Positions 1 to 8,912 are shown, numbered from the stretch's first letter. The stretch is 23,026 nucleotides of DNA from Bacteroidales bacterium UBA1309 (GCA_002307185.1 DBTT01000022.1:1-23026), one strand, 5' to 3'. Translations and numbers: made by a program. Notes: generated by a model not told the origin, from the letters alone.

Positions 1-125
1 GTGTCCTTTTTTGTCGTTCTACCCGGGACATGCGGGGGGACGGGAGGAAAAATGGTTCGCCAGTGTAGAATTATCATTCGGTTTATTAAATGATTGCCTA
101 TATTTGTTCCGAAAATTAAATTCTT
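1..125. other. Left-edge intergenic sequence with possible promoter
   Basis: I recognise no gene here. A short open frame runs from the window edge to a TGA at 91-93 (30 codons), but its translation resembles nothing I know. A TAnnTTTG-type -7 box, TATATTTG, lies at 99-106, about 20 nt before the SUI1 start codon. No clear TTTG box sits 19-21 nt upstream, so the promoter call is weak. A G-rich stretch (about 33-48) and a CCCGGG site are present, without assignable function. Confidence 0.35.
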
Positions 126-470
126 ATGAAAACCACTAACTGGAAAGACCGTCTCAATGTCGTATATTCGACGAATCCCGACTTCCATTACGAAAAGGAA
201 GACGAACCTGCACAGGCTACTATCGACAAAGGCAAACAGCCTTTGCGTATTCAGCTTGACAAACGTAACCGGAAAGGCAAGGCCGTGACTCTGATTACAG
301 GGTTCACCGGAACGGATGATGATTTGCAAGCTTTGGGCAAAATGCTTAAGGTGAAATGTGGCGTGGGTGGTTCGGCCAAAGACGGTGAAATCATGGTGCA
401 GGGCGACTTGCGAAACAAAGTGTTGGAGATTTTGCAAAAAGAGGGTTATGCCAAATCACGGATTATCTGA
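126..470 (+). CDS. SUI1/eIF1-family translation factor
   Basis: The 114-residue product matches the bacterial eIF1/SUI1 (YciH-like) family. It has a poorly conserved N-terminal 40 residues and then the basic SUI1 core: KAVTLITGF at about residues 53-61, then LKVKCGVGGSAKDGEIMVQGD (split here as LKVKCGVGGSA and KDGEIMVQGD) at about 74-94, ending in a short helix. Members bind the small ribosomal subunit and affect start-site fidelity; the bacterial role is poorly defined. The ATG at 126 follows an AT-rich leader with a possible TATATTTG promoter box. Its 3' end overlaps the downstream helicase start by 23 nt, which suggests coupled translation. Family assignment is secure; the cellular role is inferred. 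Confidence 0.9.
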   Translation: MKTTNWKDRLNVVYSTNPDFHYEKEDEPAQATIDKGKQPLRIQLDKRNRKGKAVTLITGFTGTDDDLQALGKMLKVKCGVGGSAKDGEIMVQGDLRNKVLEILQKEGYAKSRII

Positions 471-3400
471 CGAGCCATCGTTGAAGGTCGTAAAAGCTTC
501 CGCAGGGTCAGGCAAAACGCACCGCCTGACGGGAGAATACCTGCGTTTGCTTTTCACTTCACCCACTGCTTACAAGCATATTCTCGCTGTGACTTTTACG
601 AACAAGGCCACAGACGAAATGAAATCACGCATTGTGGCCGAACTGGCGCATCTGGCTTTGGGACGAGCTTCAGATTACCTAAACCCCTTGATGAGCGAGC
701 GGAAGGCGGACGAGGATCGCATCCGTGCGCAAGCCAAAAATATTCTGGTGAATATCTTGCACGATTATTCTTCGTTTTCGATCAGCACCATCGATAAGTT
801 TTTCCAACAAACGATGCGGGCATTTACCCGTGAAATAGGTTTGGGTGGCGGTTACAATGTGGAGTTGGATCAAGACAAGGTACTTGACGAAGCCATCGAC
901 ACGATGTTTTCCGATTTGGAGAAACCGGAAAACAAGGAGTTGTTGGGATGGCTGATCCGCTTTTCGGAAGAGAACATCGAAAACGGAAAAGGCTGGGAGG
1001 TGCGCAAGAACATCCATTCGTTGGCACGCGAAATTTTTAAAGAGAATTACAAGACTTTAGTCAGCAAATCTGACAGGGAGGGAATGGATCGCAATCTCCT
1101 GTCGGAATACAAAAAAGAGCTTTCTTCGATCATTGCTGCCTTTGAAAATAGTTCGAAACAGTTAGGAGAGAAAGGTGTCAACATCTTGCATCGCTATGGC
1201 TTAAGTCCCGAGGATTTCAGCTATGGGAAAAACTCCGGACTTGGTTCGTTTCTGAAATGGGCGAATGGCAATACGGATACGCCTTCCAACCGATTTTTTG
1301 GTTTGTGCGACAACTTGGAAGTTTGGACAGCAAAGAAAGCTTCACCCGGCATCAAGGCAAAGATGGAAGAGGTGTATCCCGAACTCAATGCCTGCATTCA
1401 AGAAGTGGTGCAGCATTATTCCGACACCAGGAAATATCAATCAGCCGTAGAGATTAACCGCTATTATTTCACGCTCGGAATCCTTTCCGATATTGATGCC
1501 AAAGTGCGCGAGTATTGTACCGAAAACAATTTGATGTTGATTTCGGATACCACCGAGTTGTTAAGCAAAATCATCGAGGGAACAGACACGCCCTTTGTGT
1601 ATGAGAAAATCGGCAGCCGGGTGGATCACTACATGATTGACGAATTTCAGGATACTTCGTCCCTGCAATGGGCTAATTTCCTTCCCTTGGTCAAGAACAG
1701 CTTGGCATCGGGCAACATGAACCTGATCGTCGGTGACGTGAAGCAAAGTATATATCGTTGGCGAAATTCCGATTGGAAACTGCTCAATGAACAACTAGAT
1801 ATTGATTTCTTTCAAGAGGGGATTTTTCACGATTCGTTGGACGTAAACTGGCGCAGTTCGCGGAATGTGATTGAGTTCAACAACACGGTTTTTAAATACG
1901 GTGCGGCCTTGCTGCAAGATTCTTACAACAATAGCCTCCCAGACTTGGTGAACGATAAATTGGAATCGTTTTCGCACAAGATTTTGGATGCCTACTATGG
2001 TGTGGAGCAATCTGTACCGAAAAAAAATGCCGATGATGAAGGACATGTGAAGGTCAGTTTTATTGATACGGAAGAGGAAGAGTCTTGGGGAAAAATTGTT
2101 TTGGAGCAGCTTCCGGCATTGATTGAGGAACTTCAGGACAAAAAATATTCTTTGAAGGACATCGCCATATTGGTACGCACCAAAGCCGAAGGATATGCTG
2201 TGGCGAGCCGTTTGCTTCAGTACCGAAGCGAACACGCCGATTCAAACTACAAATACGATATTATCTCCAATGAAGCACTCTATATTGTCAATTCGGATAA
2301 TGTGAAAGCGGCGATCGCCTTGCTCCGACATGTCAAAAATCCATTGGACGACAACCTGAGGGCAATGGCCGTTTATGAATATTATAAGCAAAGCCATCCG
2401 CTGGATATTGCTTCTTCGGTTCGTCTGCACCTCAATTCGTCCGCCGATTTCAACGACAATGAAAAAGGGCAGATTCGTCGCATTTCATCGTTGCCACTTT
2501 ACGAAATGGTAGAGGAAATCTTTGGCTTTTTCTCTCAATATGGTTCTCGCAAGGAGGACATTTATATACAAGCATTTCTCGATAAGGTCTTAGATTTTAC
2601 CATCAATCATTCATCTGACACCGATGCGTTTCTTCGCTGGTGGGACGAAAACGGCAGCAAAGAAACTGTCTTTACTCCTGACAATCAGGATGCAATCCGT
2701 ATTGTGACCATACATAAATCGAAAGGTTTGGGCTTTGGTGTGGTGCTGTTGCCGTTTTGTAGCTGGCCAATTGACGATAGCAAGGAAAAAATCCTTTGGT
2801 GTCAACCTGCTGAAGAACCGTTTAACAAGATCAGCCCCGTGCCTGTTCGTTATTCGAAAAATCTGGCAGATACAATTTTCGACTATGATTATTTCAACGA
2901 AAAGATTCATACCTACATCGACAACTTGAATGTCCTTTACGTGGCATTTACCCGTGCAAAAAAGGAATTATACGTCTTTGCCCCCAAACCCAAAAAAGAA
3001 AACGAGCTAAAGAATATCTCGTCTTTGCTTTGGAATTGTGTGCAAGCTAATCCTGAAAAAGAGGGCTTGCTCAATGCTGGGGATTTTTTTGATCAGGTAG
3101 ATGCCCTGTTTGAAGTCGGAAAAGATTATCAACCTGTTCATAAGCTAGAAGTGCAACTGGTGGAAGAAACACATACCGAAAGATTGGTCAGCATTCCTTT
3201 TGACAAACGCCTGAGGCTCCGCATGAACAACCGTTCCTTCTTTGCCAAAGACGGCCAACAGGAGTTTGGAAGCCTGATGCATGAAATAATTAGCCAAATT
3301 CAAACCGCTTCCGACTTGCCTTTCGTTTTGAAGACTTATGTTGAAAGTGGCGAACTCACAGTTTTAGAAAGCGATCGTATCGAAAATGAAATCAATGAAT

Positions 3401-3684
3401 TTTTGAATATGGAGAATGTGAGAAATTGGTATTCGGGTGTACACCGGGTCCTGAACGAGGTGGAGATCCTTTTGCCCAACGGCAATTTTGTTCGTCCCGA
3501 CCGGGTAATGTTGCATGGCGGCGAAGCCATTGTGATCGACTACAAATTTGGCGAAAAGGAAGAAAAAAGATACGAAAAGCAGGTTGAAAGCTACATCAAG
3601 CATATTCGAGAAGTTGGATATATAGAAGTAGCAGGATATGTTTGCTACGTGAAGCTCGGGAAAGTGGTGAAAATTGCTTGTTGA
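448..3684 (+). CDS. AddA/RecB-like UvrD-family helicase-nuclease
   Basis: This 1078-residue protein has superfamily 1A helicase motifs followed by a RecB-type nuclease. Visible motifs: Walker A ASAGSGKT (17-24), motif Ia VTFTNKATDEMKSRI (about 48-62), motif II DEFQD (398-402), motif III GDVKQSIYRWR, motif V IHKSKG (755-760) and motif VI YVAFTRAKKEL (from 831). The C-terminal PD-(D/E)xK nuclease shows H945, D1018 in PDRV, D1031-Y-K1033 and Q1045xxxY1049. Such enzymes resect double-strand breaks for RecA loading and usually pair with an AddB-like subunit, which is not seen here. I chose ATG 448 over the earlier in-frame ATG at 358: residues encoded before 448 are low-quality sequence lying wholly inside SUI1, and AAAAAGAGGG precedes 448. 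Confidence 0.92.
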   Translation: MPNHGLSDEPSLKVVKASAGSGKTHRLTGEYLRLLFTSPTAYKHILAVTFTNKATDEMKSRIVAELAHLALGRASDYLNPLMSERKADEDRIRAQAKNILVNILHDYSSFSISTIDKFFQQTMRAFTREIGLGGGYNVELDQDKVLDEAIDTMFSDLEKPENKELLGWLIRFSEENIENGKGWEVRKNIHSLAREIFKENYKTLVSKSDREGMDRNLLSEYKKELSSIIAAFENSSKQLGEKGVNILHRYGLSPEDFSYGKNSGLGSFLKWANGNTDTPSNRFFGLCDNLEVWTAKKASPGIKAKMEEVYPELNACIQEVVQHYSDTRKYQSAVEINRYYFTLGILSDIDAKVREYCTENNLMLISDTTELLSKIIEGTDTPFVYEKIGSRVDHYMIDEFQDTSSLQWANFLPLVKNSLASGNMNLIVGDVKQSIYRWRNSDWKLLNEQLDIDFFQEGIFHDSLDVNWRSSRNVIEFNNTVFKYGAALLQDSYNNSLPDLVNDKLESFSHKILDAYYGVEQSVPKKNADDEGHVKVSFIDTEEEESWGKIVLEQLPALIEELQDKKYSLKDIAILVRTKAEGYAVASRLLQYRSEHADSNYKYDIISNEALYIVNSDNVKAAIALLRHVKNPLDDNLRAMAVYEYYKQSHPLDIASSVRLHLNSSADFNDNEKGQIRRISSLPLYEMVEEIFGFFSQYGSRKEDIYIQAFLDKVLDFTINHSSDTDAFLRWWDENGSKETVFTPDNQDAIRIVTIHKSKGLGFGVVLLPFCSWPIDDSKEKILWCQPAEEPFNKISPVPVRYSKNLADTIFDYDYFNEKIHTYIDNLNVLYVAFTRAKKELYVFAPKPKKENELKNISSLLWNCVQANPEKEGLLNAGDFFDQVDALFEVGKDYQPVHKLEVQLVEETHTERLVSIPFDKRLRLRMNNRSFFAKDGQQEFGSLMHEIISQIQTASDLPFVLKTYVESGELTVLESDRIENEINEFLNMENVRNWYSGVHRVLNEVEILLPNGNFVRPDRVMLHGGEAIVIDYKFGEKEEKRYEKQVESYIKHIREVGYIEVAGYVCYVKLGKVVKIAC

Positions 3685-3696
3685 AGCAAAAATAGG

Positions 3697-3727
3697 ATTG
3701 TCTATTTCAGAAAAAAGATTAATTTTG
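3697..3727 (+). promoter_or_regulatory. Promoter of tRNA-Arg
   Basis: ATTG at 3697-3700 followed by exactly 19 nt and then TAATTTTG (3720-3727) fits the Bacteroidota housekeeping promoter (TTG, about 19 nt, TAnnTTTG). It ends 26 nt before the tRNA, leaving a short leader. Confidence 0.7.
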
Positions 3728-3753
3728 TAACCGCTTTTCGCAAGAAGGATCAT

Positions 3754-3825
3754 GGCGCGGTAGTTCAATGGATAGAATAGAAGTTTCCTAAACTTTAGAT
3801 TTGGGTTCGATTCCCAGCCGTGCTA
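3754..3825 (+). tRNA. tRNA-Arg (anticodon CCT)
   Basis: A full cloverleaf folds by hand. The acceptor GGCGCGG (3754-3760) pairs with CCGTGCT (3818-3824) with two G-U pairs. The D stem is GTTC/GAAT. The anticodon stem GAAGT/ACTTT encloses loop TTCCTAA, giving anticodon CCT at 3787-3789 (reads AGG). The variable loop is 4 nt. The T stem TTGGG/CCCAG encloses TTCGATT. The discriminator is A at 3825 and CCA is not encoded. It lies between the helicase-nuclease and the outer-membrane protein gene with its own promoter. Confidence 0.95.
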
Positions 3826-3942
3826 CAAATTATACAAACGAAAACGATTTACTACATCTGATTTGCAGTTAAATTTGTAAGAATAATGATTAAATAGATA
3901 ATAAATGTTTATTTAATCATTCGTATTTCCGTGAAAACAGAT

Positions 3943-3950
3943 TAGCTTTG
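3943..3950 (+). promoter_or_regulatory. -7 box upstream of the outer-membrane protein gene
   Basis: TAGCTTTG matches the Bacteroidota TAnnTTTG -7 element and lies 27 nt before the ATG at 3978. The matching -33 element is not convincing. It would drive the beta-barrel gene and priA. Confidence 0.5.
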
Positions 3951-3977
3951 CATTAAGAAATCAAAAAATGTAGTTTT

Positions 3978-4574
3978 ATGAAAAGATCTTTTTTTGTTAT
4001 CGTTTTAGCGTTGGTCGTTGTGATTCCTGTGTTTGGACAAAAGCCCTTACGTTTTGGGATAAGAGGCGGTTATGATTTTTTGGATCAAACCCTCGACAAA
4101 GGCATATTCAATGCTAGCAACCGAACCGGCTATCATGTTGGGCTATCCTTGGATGCAGATCTTCCCATTCTTCCTTTTGGATTGAATGTCTCTTTGTTAT
4201 ATACGCAGCAAAATATTAAAAACACGGATGAATATACTTTCCAAAAAGCTTACTTCCTGGATGTGCCTGTTGACTTGAACTATACGATCGGTGTTGGGGG
4301 AGTCGGCATTGTCTTGTCGGCCGGCCCATATATCCGGTTTAATTTAGATGGAGGCAATATCAATATCACAGATGTTGAGAATACTTACAAGGCTCAAACC
4401 TTCCAGGCAGGAGCCAATTTTGGGGTAGGGGTCAACTTGAGTAGTAACTTTTATGTTGGAGTCACTTATTTCACCAGTTTGACCGATAATTACAAGGAAA
4501 CTGATCCCGATTTTGAAGAAGTATTTAAACGGAAGCCTGACAGGATGGCTCTGACGGGTGTTTATTATTTTTGA
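3978..4574 (+). CDS. Outer-membrane beta-barrel protein (PorT/porin-like)
   Basis: This 198-residue protein starts with a signal peptide: basic MKRS, a hydrophobic run to about residue 18, and a likely cleavage after VFG at about 20. The remainder alternates polar and hydrophobic residues as in an 8-strand outer-membrane barrel of the Bacteroidota 'porin family/PorT-like' type, for example LRFGIRGGYDF, YHVGLSLDADL and FYVGVTYFTSL, and ends ALTGVYYF with a C-terminal aromatic. Size fits the family (about 180-230). No enzymatic motif is seen. It overlaps priA by one base (TGATG), so the two are probably cotranscribed and translationally coupled, though a functional link is not obvious. Substrate or partner unknown. 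Confidence 0.8.
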   Translation: MKRSFFVIVLALVVVIPVFGQKPLRFGIRGGYDFLDQTLDKGIFNASNRTGYHVGLSLDADLPILPFGLNVSLLYTQQNIKNTDEYTFQKAYFLDVPVDLNYTIGVGGVGIVLSAGPYIRFNLDGGNINITDVENTYKAQTFQAGANFGVGVNLSSNFYVGVTYFTSLTDNYKETDPDFEEVFKRKPDRMALTGVYYF

Positions 4575-7015
4575 TGTTCTATATTGACGTTATACTGCCG
4601 CTTCCATTAGCCGGATTATTCACTTATTCAGCTCCAAAAGCGGTTGAAAAAGGCTGCCGTGTAATTGTCCAATTCGGAGCAAAGAAATTCTATTCAGCCA
4701 TCGTAGCTGCTTGTTACGAACCTAAAAAGGAAAGACCTGGAATAAAAGAAATTACATCGGTTCTGGATGATTCGCCCATTATTCTCTCCTCTCAGTTGGA
4801 ATTGTGGAATTGGATTTGTAACTATTATATGTGTCACTTGGGGGAAGTCTATAAAGCCGCCCTCCCTTCTGCTTTGAAATTAGAAAGTGAGACTCGGGTA
4901 AGCATCGTTGAAGATGCTTACCCGAGTGAAAAACTTTCTCCTTCGGAAACAAAAATTTTCGACTTGCTTTCCGACGGGAAGATATACGACATATCCGAAA
5001 TTACCAAAAAAACGGCAATTTCCAATCCTATCCAATCTATACGCTCCCTTCTCGACAAAGGTTTGATTGCTACGGACGAACATTTGGGCAATGGCTTTTC
5101 TCCAAAGAGCGAGACGATTGTTCGGCTTCTTATTACTAGTGAAGAAGAGCTTCATGGGGCGATGGATCAATTGCGCCGTGCTCCCAAACAACTTCAACTT
5201 CTGACTGCTTTCCTCAGCGAAATGCCAATTGAGGAGAAAGTAACTTTTTCAATTCCAGCAAAAAAACTCGTCGGGCTGTCGGGGACGAGTGTTGCTGTCT
5301 TAAAAAGTTTGGTGGATAAAAACATTTTTGTTCTTGAAAAAAGAGAAATCTATCCATTTGAGAGTAAAGGTGAGCATGTGGTTTCAGATGTTCGATTGAA
5401 TGAATACCAGGAAGATGCTCTTCAGCAGATCAAGGAGGCGTTTCAAACGAAAAATATCACTTTGCTGCACGGAGTTACTTCCAGTGGGAAAACAGAAATC
5501 TATATCAAGTTGATTTCAGAGCAATTGGCTGCGGGCAAACAAGTGCTTTACCTGCTGCCCGAAATTGCGCTGACCACCCAAATAACGACGCGGTTGAGAG
5601 CCGTGTTTGGAGAGCGTTTGTCGGTATATCATTCCCGATTTACCGACAACGAACGAGCTGAGGTTTGGAACGACTTGGTCAAAGAAAAAGGCAGCCAAGT
5701 GATTCTCGGTGTGCGTTCTTCTATTTTCCTCCCCTTTCGGGATCTTGGTTTAGTGATTGTAGATGAGGAACATGAATCTTCGTACAAACAGCAAGATCCC
5801 GCCCCCCGCTACCATGGACGAAATGCAGCCATCATTTTGGCTTCGATTCACAATGCCAAGGTTTTGCTGGGTACAGCCACGCCCGCAATTGAAACATACT
5901 TCAATGCGGTGAATGGCAAATATGGGCTGGTGGAGTTGAGTCAGCGGCATGAAGGTTTGGATATGCCCCAAATTAAGGTTGTGGACACTAAGGAACTACG
6001 ACGGAAAAAAATAATGAAGTCGGCCATATTTTCCCCTGACTTGTTGGGCCAAATGAAAGATGCATTTGACCGTGGGGAGCAAGTGATGCTTTTTCGCAAC
6101 CGCCGGGGGTTTGCTCCATATCTGGAATGCAAGGCCTGTGCGTGGACTCCTAAGTGTCATAATTGCGATGTCAGTCTCACTTATCACAAGTATTCGAATG
6201 TGCTTTCGTGTCACTATTGCGGGGCTACCTATCCCGTCCAGCATGACTGTCCATCTTGCCACAGCAAAGGCTCAATGACCGTAGTTGGATTTGGGACAGA
6301 GCGTGTGGAGGAAGAAATAGCGGAGATTTTTCCAGATAAGCGGATTGCAAGAATGGATTTAGACACCACCCGCAGTAAAAAATCATACGAAAAGATTATT
6401 GACAGCTTTGCCAAGGGTAATACAGATATTCTTATCGGTACACAAATGATTTCCAAAGGTTTGGATTTTGATAATGTGAGTTTGGTGGGAATCATTCAAG
6501 CTGACAGCCTGTTCAATCAACCCGACTTTCGGGCGCATGAACGAGGGTTTCAGATGCTTGAACAAGTAAGTGGACGTGCAGGGCGTAAACACAAGCAGGG
6601 ACTTGTTGTTTTACAAACAACCAATCCCTACAGCCAAATCATACAATCTGTTTGTGAACACAGCTATATACGTTTTTATCAGAAAGAAATTGCCGAAAGA
6701 GAAACTTTCAAATACCCTCCTTTTTACCGCATTATTCACCTTGTATTAAGGGCGAAGGACAAACCCAAATTGGAGGAAGCATCCGATTATTTGTCGGCTT
6801 TGCTTCGCCGGAGTTTTGGAGACCGGGTTTTGGGACCCATCGAACCACCCGTTGCTAAAGTTCAGTCCCTTTTTATTCGTCGGATAATGATTAAAACTGA
6901 AAATAATGCTTCCCCATCTTCCATTCGAGAACAAGTGAACAATTGTTTGGCCTATTTTTTCTCCCAAGATATTTCCAAATCGATTATGGTTCATATCGAT
7001 GTTGATCCGATGTGA
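4574..7015 (+). CDS. priA: Primosomal replication-restart helicase PriA
   Basis: The 813-residue product is PriA, the 3'-5' helicase that reloads the replisome at stalled forks. The N-terminal 3'-fork-binding domain (about 1-105) starts YIDVILPLPLAGLFTYS. The winged-helix region follows, then the helicase: Walker A GVTSSGKT (300-307), DEEH box (397-400) and GTQMISKGLDF. The zinc-binding insertion has all eight cysteines (C519, C522, C528, C531, C546, C549, C559, C562). I chose ATG 4574, in a TGATG overlap with the upstream stop, over the TTG one codon earlier. A perfect 15-bp inverted repeat lies in the coding sequence at the N-terminal domain boundary (listed separately). Strong identification. 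Confidence 0.96.
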   Translation: MFYIDVILPLPLAGLFTYSAPKAVEKGCRVIVQFGAKKFYSAIVAACYEPKKERPGIKEITSVLDDSPIILSSQLELWNWICNYYMCHLGEVYKAALPSALKLESETRVSIVEDAYPSEKLSPSETKIFDLLSDGKIYDISEITKKTAISNPIQSIRSLLDKGLIATDEHLGNGFSPKSETIVRLLITSEEELHGAMDQLRRAPKQLQLLTAFLSEMPIEEKVTFSIPAKKLVGLSGTSVAVLKSLVDKNIFVLEKREIYPFESKGEHVVSDVRLNEYQEDALQQIKEAFQTKNITLLHGVTSSGKTEIYIKLISEQLAAGKQVLYLLPEIALTTQITTRLRAVFGERLSVYHSRFTDNERAEVWNDLVKEKGSQVILGVRSSIFLPFRDLGLVIVDEEHESSYKQQDPAPRYHGRNAAIILASIHNAKVLLGTATPAIETYFNAVNGKYGLVELSQRHEGLDMPQIKVVDTKELRRKKIMKSAIFSPDLLGQMKDAFDRGEQVMLFRNRRGFAPYLECKACAWTPKCHNCDVSLTYHKYSNVLSCHYCGATYPVQHDCPSCHSKGSMTVVGFGTERVEEEIAEIFPDKRIARMDLDTTRSKKSYEKIIDSFAKGNTDILIGTQMISKGLDFDNVSLVGIIQADSLFNQPDFRAHERGFQMLEQVSGRAGRKHKQGLVVLQTTNPYSQIIQSVCEHSYIRFYQKEIAERETFKYPPFYRIIHLVLRAKDKPKLEEASDYLSALLRRSFGDRVLGPIEPPVAKVQSLFIRRIMIKTENNASPSSIREQVNNCLAYFFSQDISKSIMVHIDVDPM
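4892..4927. repeat. Perfect 15-bp inverted repeat inside priA
   Basis: Arm ACTCGGGTAAGCATC (4892-4906), loop GTTGAA (4907-4912) and arm GATGCTTACCCGAGT (4913-4927) form a perfect 15-bp stem with a 6-nt loop. It lies in frame and encodes about residues 107-118 of PriA, near the expected boundary between the fork-binding and winged-helix domains. No T-run follows, so it is not an ordinary terminator. Origin and function are unknown. Confidence 0.9.
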
Positions 7016-7381
7016 GATTTCTCCAAAATAACACTTTTTTTATATGTGTTAAAATAAATGTACGCATGGATGATTGCTCTACGATGCGAAATAAGACGGC
7101 TTCTCATTTCAAAAATTCACACTTTTGAGAAAGATAGCCCTTTCTTTTTTTATTTTTTTGCATTTGAAATTCATTCAACGGTGTAATTTTCTTTCTATAA
7201 AAGCATATTTTTTTAACTACATGATAATCAATTATATTATCGATTTGTGAAAACCATAAAAAGGTTAATAAAATAGAATAAATACCACAAGGGGTTGCAT
7301 CTTTGAAAAAAAAATTCCTATCTTTGGAATATGCCGAAATAGAAATATCTATTTTAATTTTCAAAACCCGATAAAATCAAC
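7016..7381. other. 366-nt AT-rich intergenic region between priA and ndk
   Basis: I see no gene. Two weak hairpins could end priA transcription: TAACAC/GTGTTA (7029-7034 with 7046-7051) and an imperfect TTCTCA..TTTTGAGAA pairing near 7102-7134. A pyrimidine-rich run with long T-tracts follows at about 7138-7160. The right end holds the ndk promoter. The lone minus-strand open frame here is low complexity and unlikely to be coding. Confidence 0.55.
7294..7326 (+). promoter_or_regulatory. Promoter of ndk
   Basis: GTTG at 7294-7297 and TATCTTTG at 7319-7326 are separated by 21 nt, close to the Bacteroidota consensus. The leader to the ATG at 7382 is about 50 nt. A second ATCTTTG-like sequence ends at 7305 and may be an alternative. 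Confidence 0.6.
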
Positions 7382-7843
7382 ATGGAAAGAACTCTTGTCA
7401 TAATTAAACCGTCAGCCATCCAACGTGCGCTTATTGGTGACGTAATAACAAGATTCGAGAGAAAAGGGTTGCAAATTGTCGGAATGAAAATGATTCAACT
7501 GGATAATGCTATTTTGGATGAACACTACGCTCATTTGGTTAATCGTCCATTCTTTCAAAGAATAAAAGATTCGATGATGTCCATACCTGTAATAGTTTTG
7601 TGCCTTGAAGGTATTGATGCTGTAGATGTAGTACGTCGTTTAGTGGGTTGTACCAATGGAAGAGAAGCAGCAGCAGGAACAATCCGGGGGGATTTTTCCA
7701 TAGCCGTACAAGAGAATATTGTACATGCTTCTGACTCAAAAGAAGCTGCTTCCACCGAAATAGCTCGGTTTTTCAACAAAAATGAAGTTTTTAATTATAA
7801 ACTGTGGGTACACCCCAATTTATATGCTAATGATGAAATATAA
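7382..7843 (+). CDS. ndk: Nucleoside diphosphate kinase
   Basis: The 153-residue product is nucleoside diphosphate kinase, which transfers the gamma-phosphate of ATP to other (d)NDPs in the cytoplasm. Evidence: N-terminal ERTLVIIKPSA with K9, the NRPFF motif (54-58), GTIRGDF (99-105) and active-site H115 in NIVHASDS, the phosphohistidine residue. The length is the usual one for the family (about 140-155). The ATG at 7382 follows a convincing promoter. The 3' end overlaps the following M23 peptidase gene by about 11 nt, so the two are likely one transcript. Confidence 0.97.
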   Translation: MERTLVIIKPSAIQRALIGDVITRFERKGLQIVGMKMIQLDNAILDEHYAHLVNRPFFQRIKDSMMSIPVIVLCLEGIDAVDVVRRLVGCTNGREAAAGTIRGDFSIAVQENIVHASDSKEAASTEIARFFNKNEVFNYKLWVHPNLYANDEI

Positions 7844-8849
7844 TCTTCCTGTAACTGTAAAAATCGTATCACTATTGGCAAGGAAAATAGTATCGATTTC
7901 TTTTATTGCTGCGATGCTGTTTCCTGCCTTTGCGTTTGGAAAAGTTAAACAAGACAAATATAATTATGCCCAAACCAAGGTGAAATACAAACAAAGGCAT
8001 TCGGGAAATGTGGATGCTTTGTATGCGGATGGAATTAAGATCAAGCGCGACTTATTCATGATTGATAAGGCTCAAATAGATAGAACCAATAAAGCCGACG
8101 CAGTCCCTTCCGATAAATTGTATGGAGGAATTTGGAATGAAAACTATGTAAATTGTTATAAATCAATTGAAAACTTTCCCGATTCATTCAAAGTGAACCT
8201 TAAAGGCTTCACAATTCCAACACTCGGTTTTGTTACTTCGAGATTCGGCCCACGTTGGGGACGTTTTCATTATGGTATTGATCTCAAAGTCAATGTTGGA
8301 GATACCATATATGCTGCATTTGATGGAAAGGTCAGGGTTAAAAGCTATGAACGAGGTGGATACGGTTATTTTTTGGTGATTCGTCATTCAAATGGGCTCG
8401 AAACCGTTTATGGTCACTTGTCTGGATTCATAGCAGACGTAGATCAAAATGTTAAATCAGGACAGCCGATTGCATTGGGAGGAAGTACTGGGCGATCAAC
8501 AGGACCTCACCTCCATTTTGAAACTCGCTTTTTGGGAAGAGCAATAGATCCTTCCCGCATTGTTGACTTCGAAAATAAAGTTTGCCACCGAGATTATTAC
8601 ATCGTAGATAGTAAAAGTTTCTCTCCAAATCGCTCAGGTGGTTCCTCTGAAATTCTCTACGCAAAATATAGCTCACGTTCTCACAATAAATATACGAGTG
8701 GAAGGGTTCGCACCCACAGGGTTTCTTCTGGTGACACTTTGGCCGAAATTGCGCAAAGAAATGGAACTACTGTCAAGAAACTATGTGCTTTGAATAATAT
8801 CTCAAAACGTACAACCTTGCGTCCAGGGAAAACTTTGAGAGTGAGATGA
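7833..8849 (+). CDS. M23 metallopeptidase with C-terminal LysM
   Basis: A 338-residue secreted peptidoglycan hydrolase. After a signal peptide (hydrophobic core about residues 17-35, ending AFAFG) and a linker of about 100 residues comes an M23/LytM domain. It has zinc ligands H146 and D150 (HYGID) and H228 in HLHFE (226-230), plus TVYGHLSGF. A LysM domain occupies about 294-338 (HRVSSGDTLAEIA). Such proteins cut peptide cross-links in the periplasm, and LysM binds glycan. I chose ATG 7833 because earlier in-frame ATGs (7782, 7824, 7830) lie deeper in ndk and lengthen the region ahead of the signal peptide; 7830 remains possible. A strong terminator follows the stop. Confidence 0.88.
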   Translation: MKYNLPVTVKIVSLLARKIVSISFIAAMLFPAFAFGKVKQDKYNYAQTKVKYKQRHSGNVDALYADGIKIKRDLFMIDKAQIDRTNKADAVPSDKLYGGIWNENYVNCYKSIENFPDSFKVNLKGFTIPTLGFVTSRFGPRWGRFHYGIDLKVNVGDTIYAAFDGKVRVKSYERGGYGYFLVIRHSNGLETVYGHLSGFIADVDQNVKSGQPIALGGSTGRSTGPHLHFETRFLGRAIDPSRIVDFENKVCHRDYYIVDSKSFSPNRSGGSSEILYAKYSSRSHNKYTSGRVRTHRVSSGDTLAEIAQRNGTTVKKLCALNNISKRTTLRPGKTLRVR

Positions 8850-8877
8850 AATAAAAAAAGTTAAATATCTATATCTG

Positions 8878-8912
8878 AGCACAGCCAAACACAATATTTG
8901 GTTGTGCTTTTA
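8878..8912 (+). terminator. Intrinsic terminator after the ndk-M23 unit
   Basis: AGCACAGCCAAA (8878-8889) pairs with TTTGGTTGTGCT (8897-8908) over 12 bp with one G-U pair and a 7-nt loop, followed by a short T-run. Confidence 0.8.

Noticed and set aside
1..93. Partial coding sequence entering from the left edge
   Set aside because: The open frame is short, G-rich and resembles no known C-terminus.
358..447. Longer start for the helicase-nuclease at 358
   Set aside because: These 30 codons lie wholly inside the SUI1 gene in another frame and give cysteine/arginine-rich sequence unlike the family; ATG 448 has a better upstream sequence.
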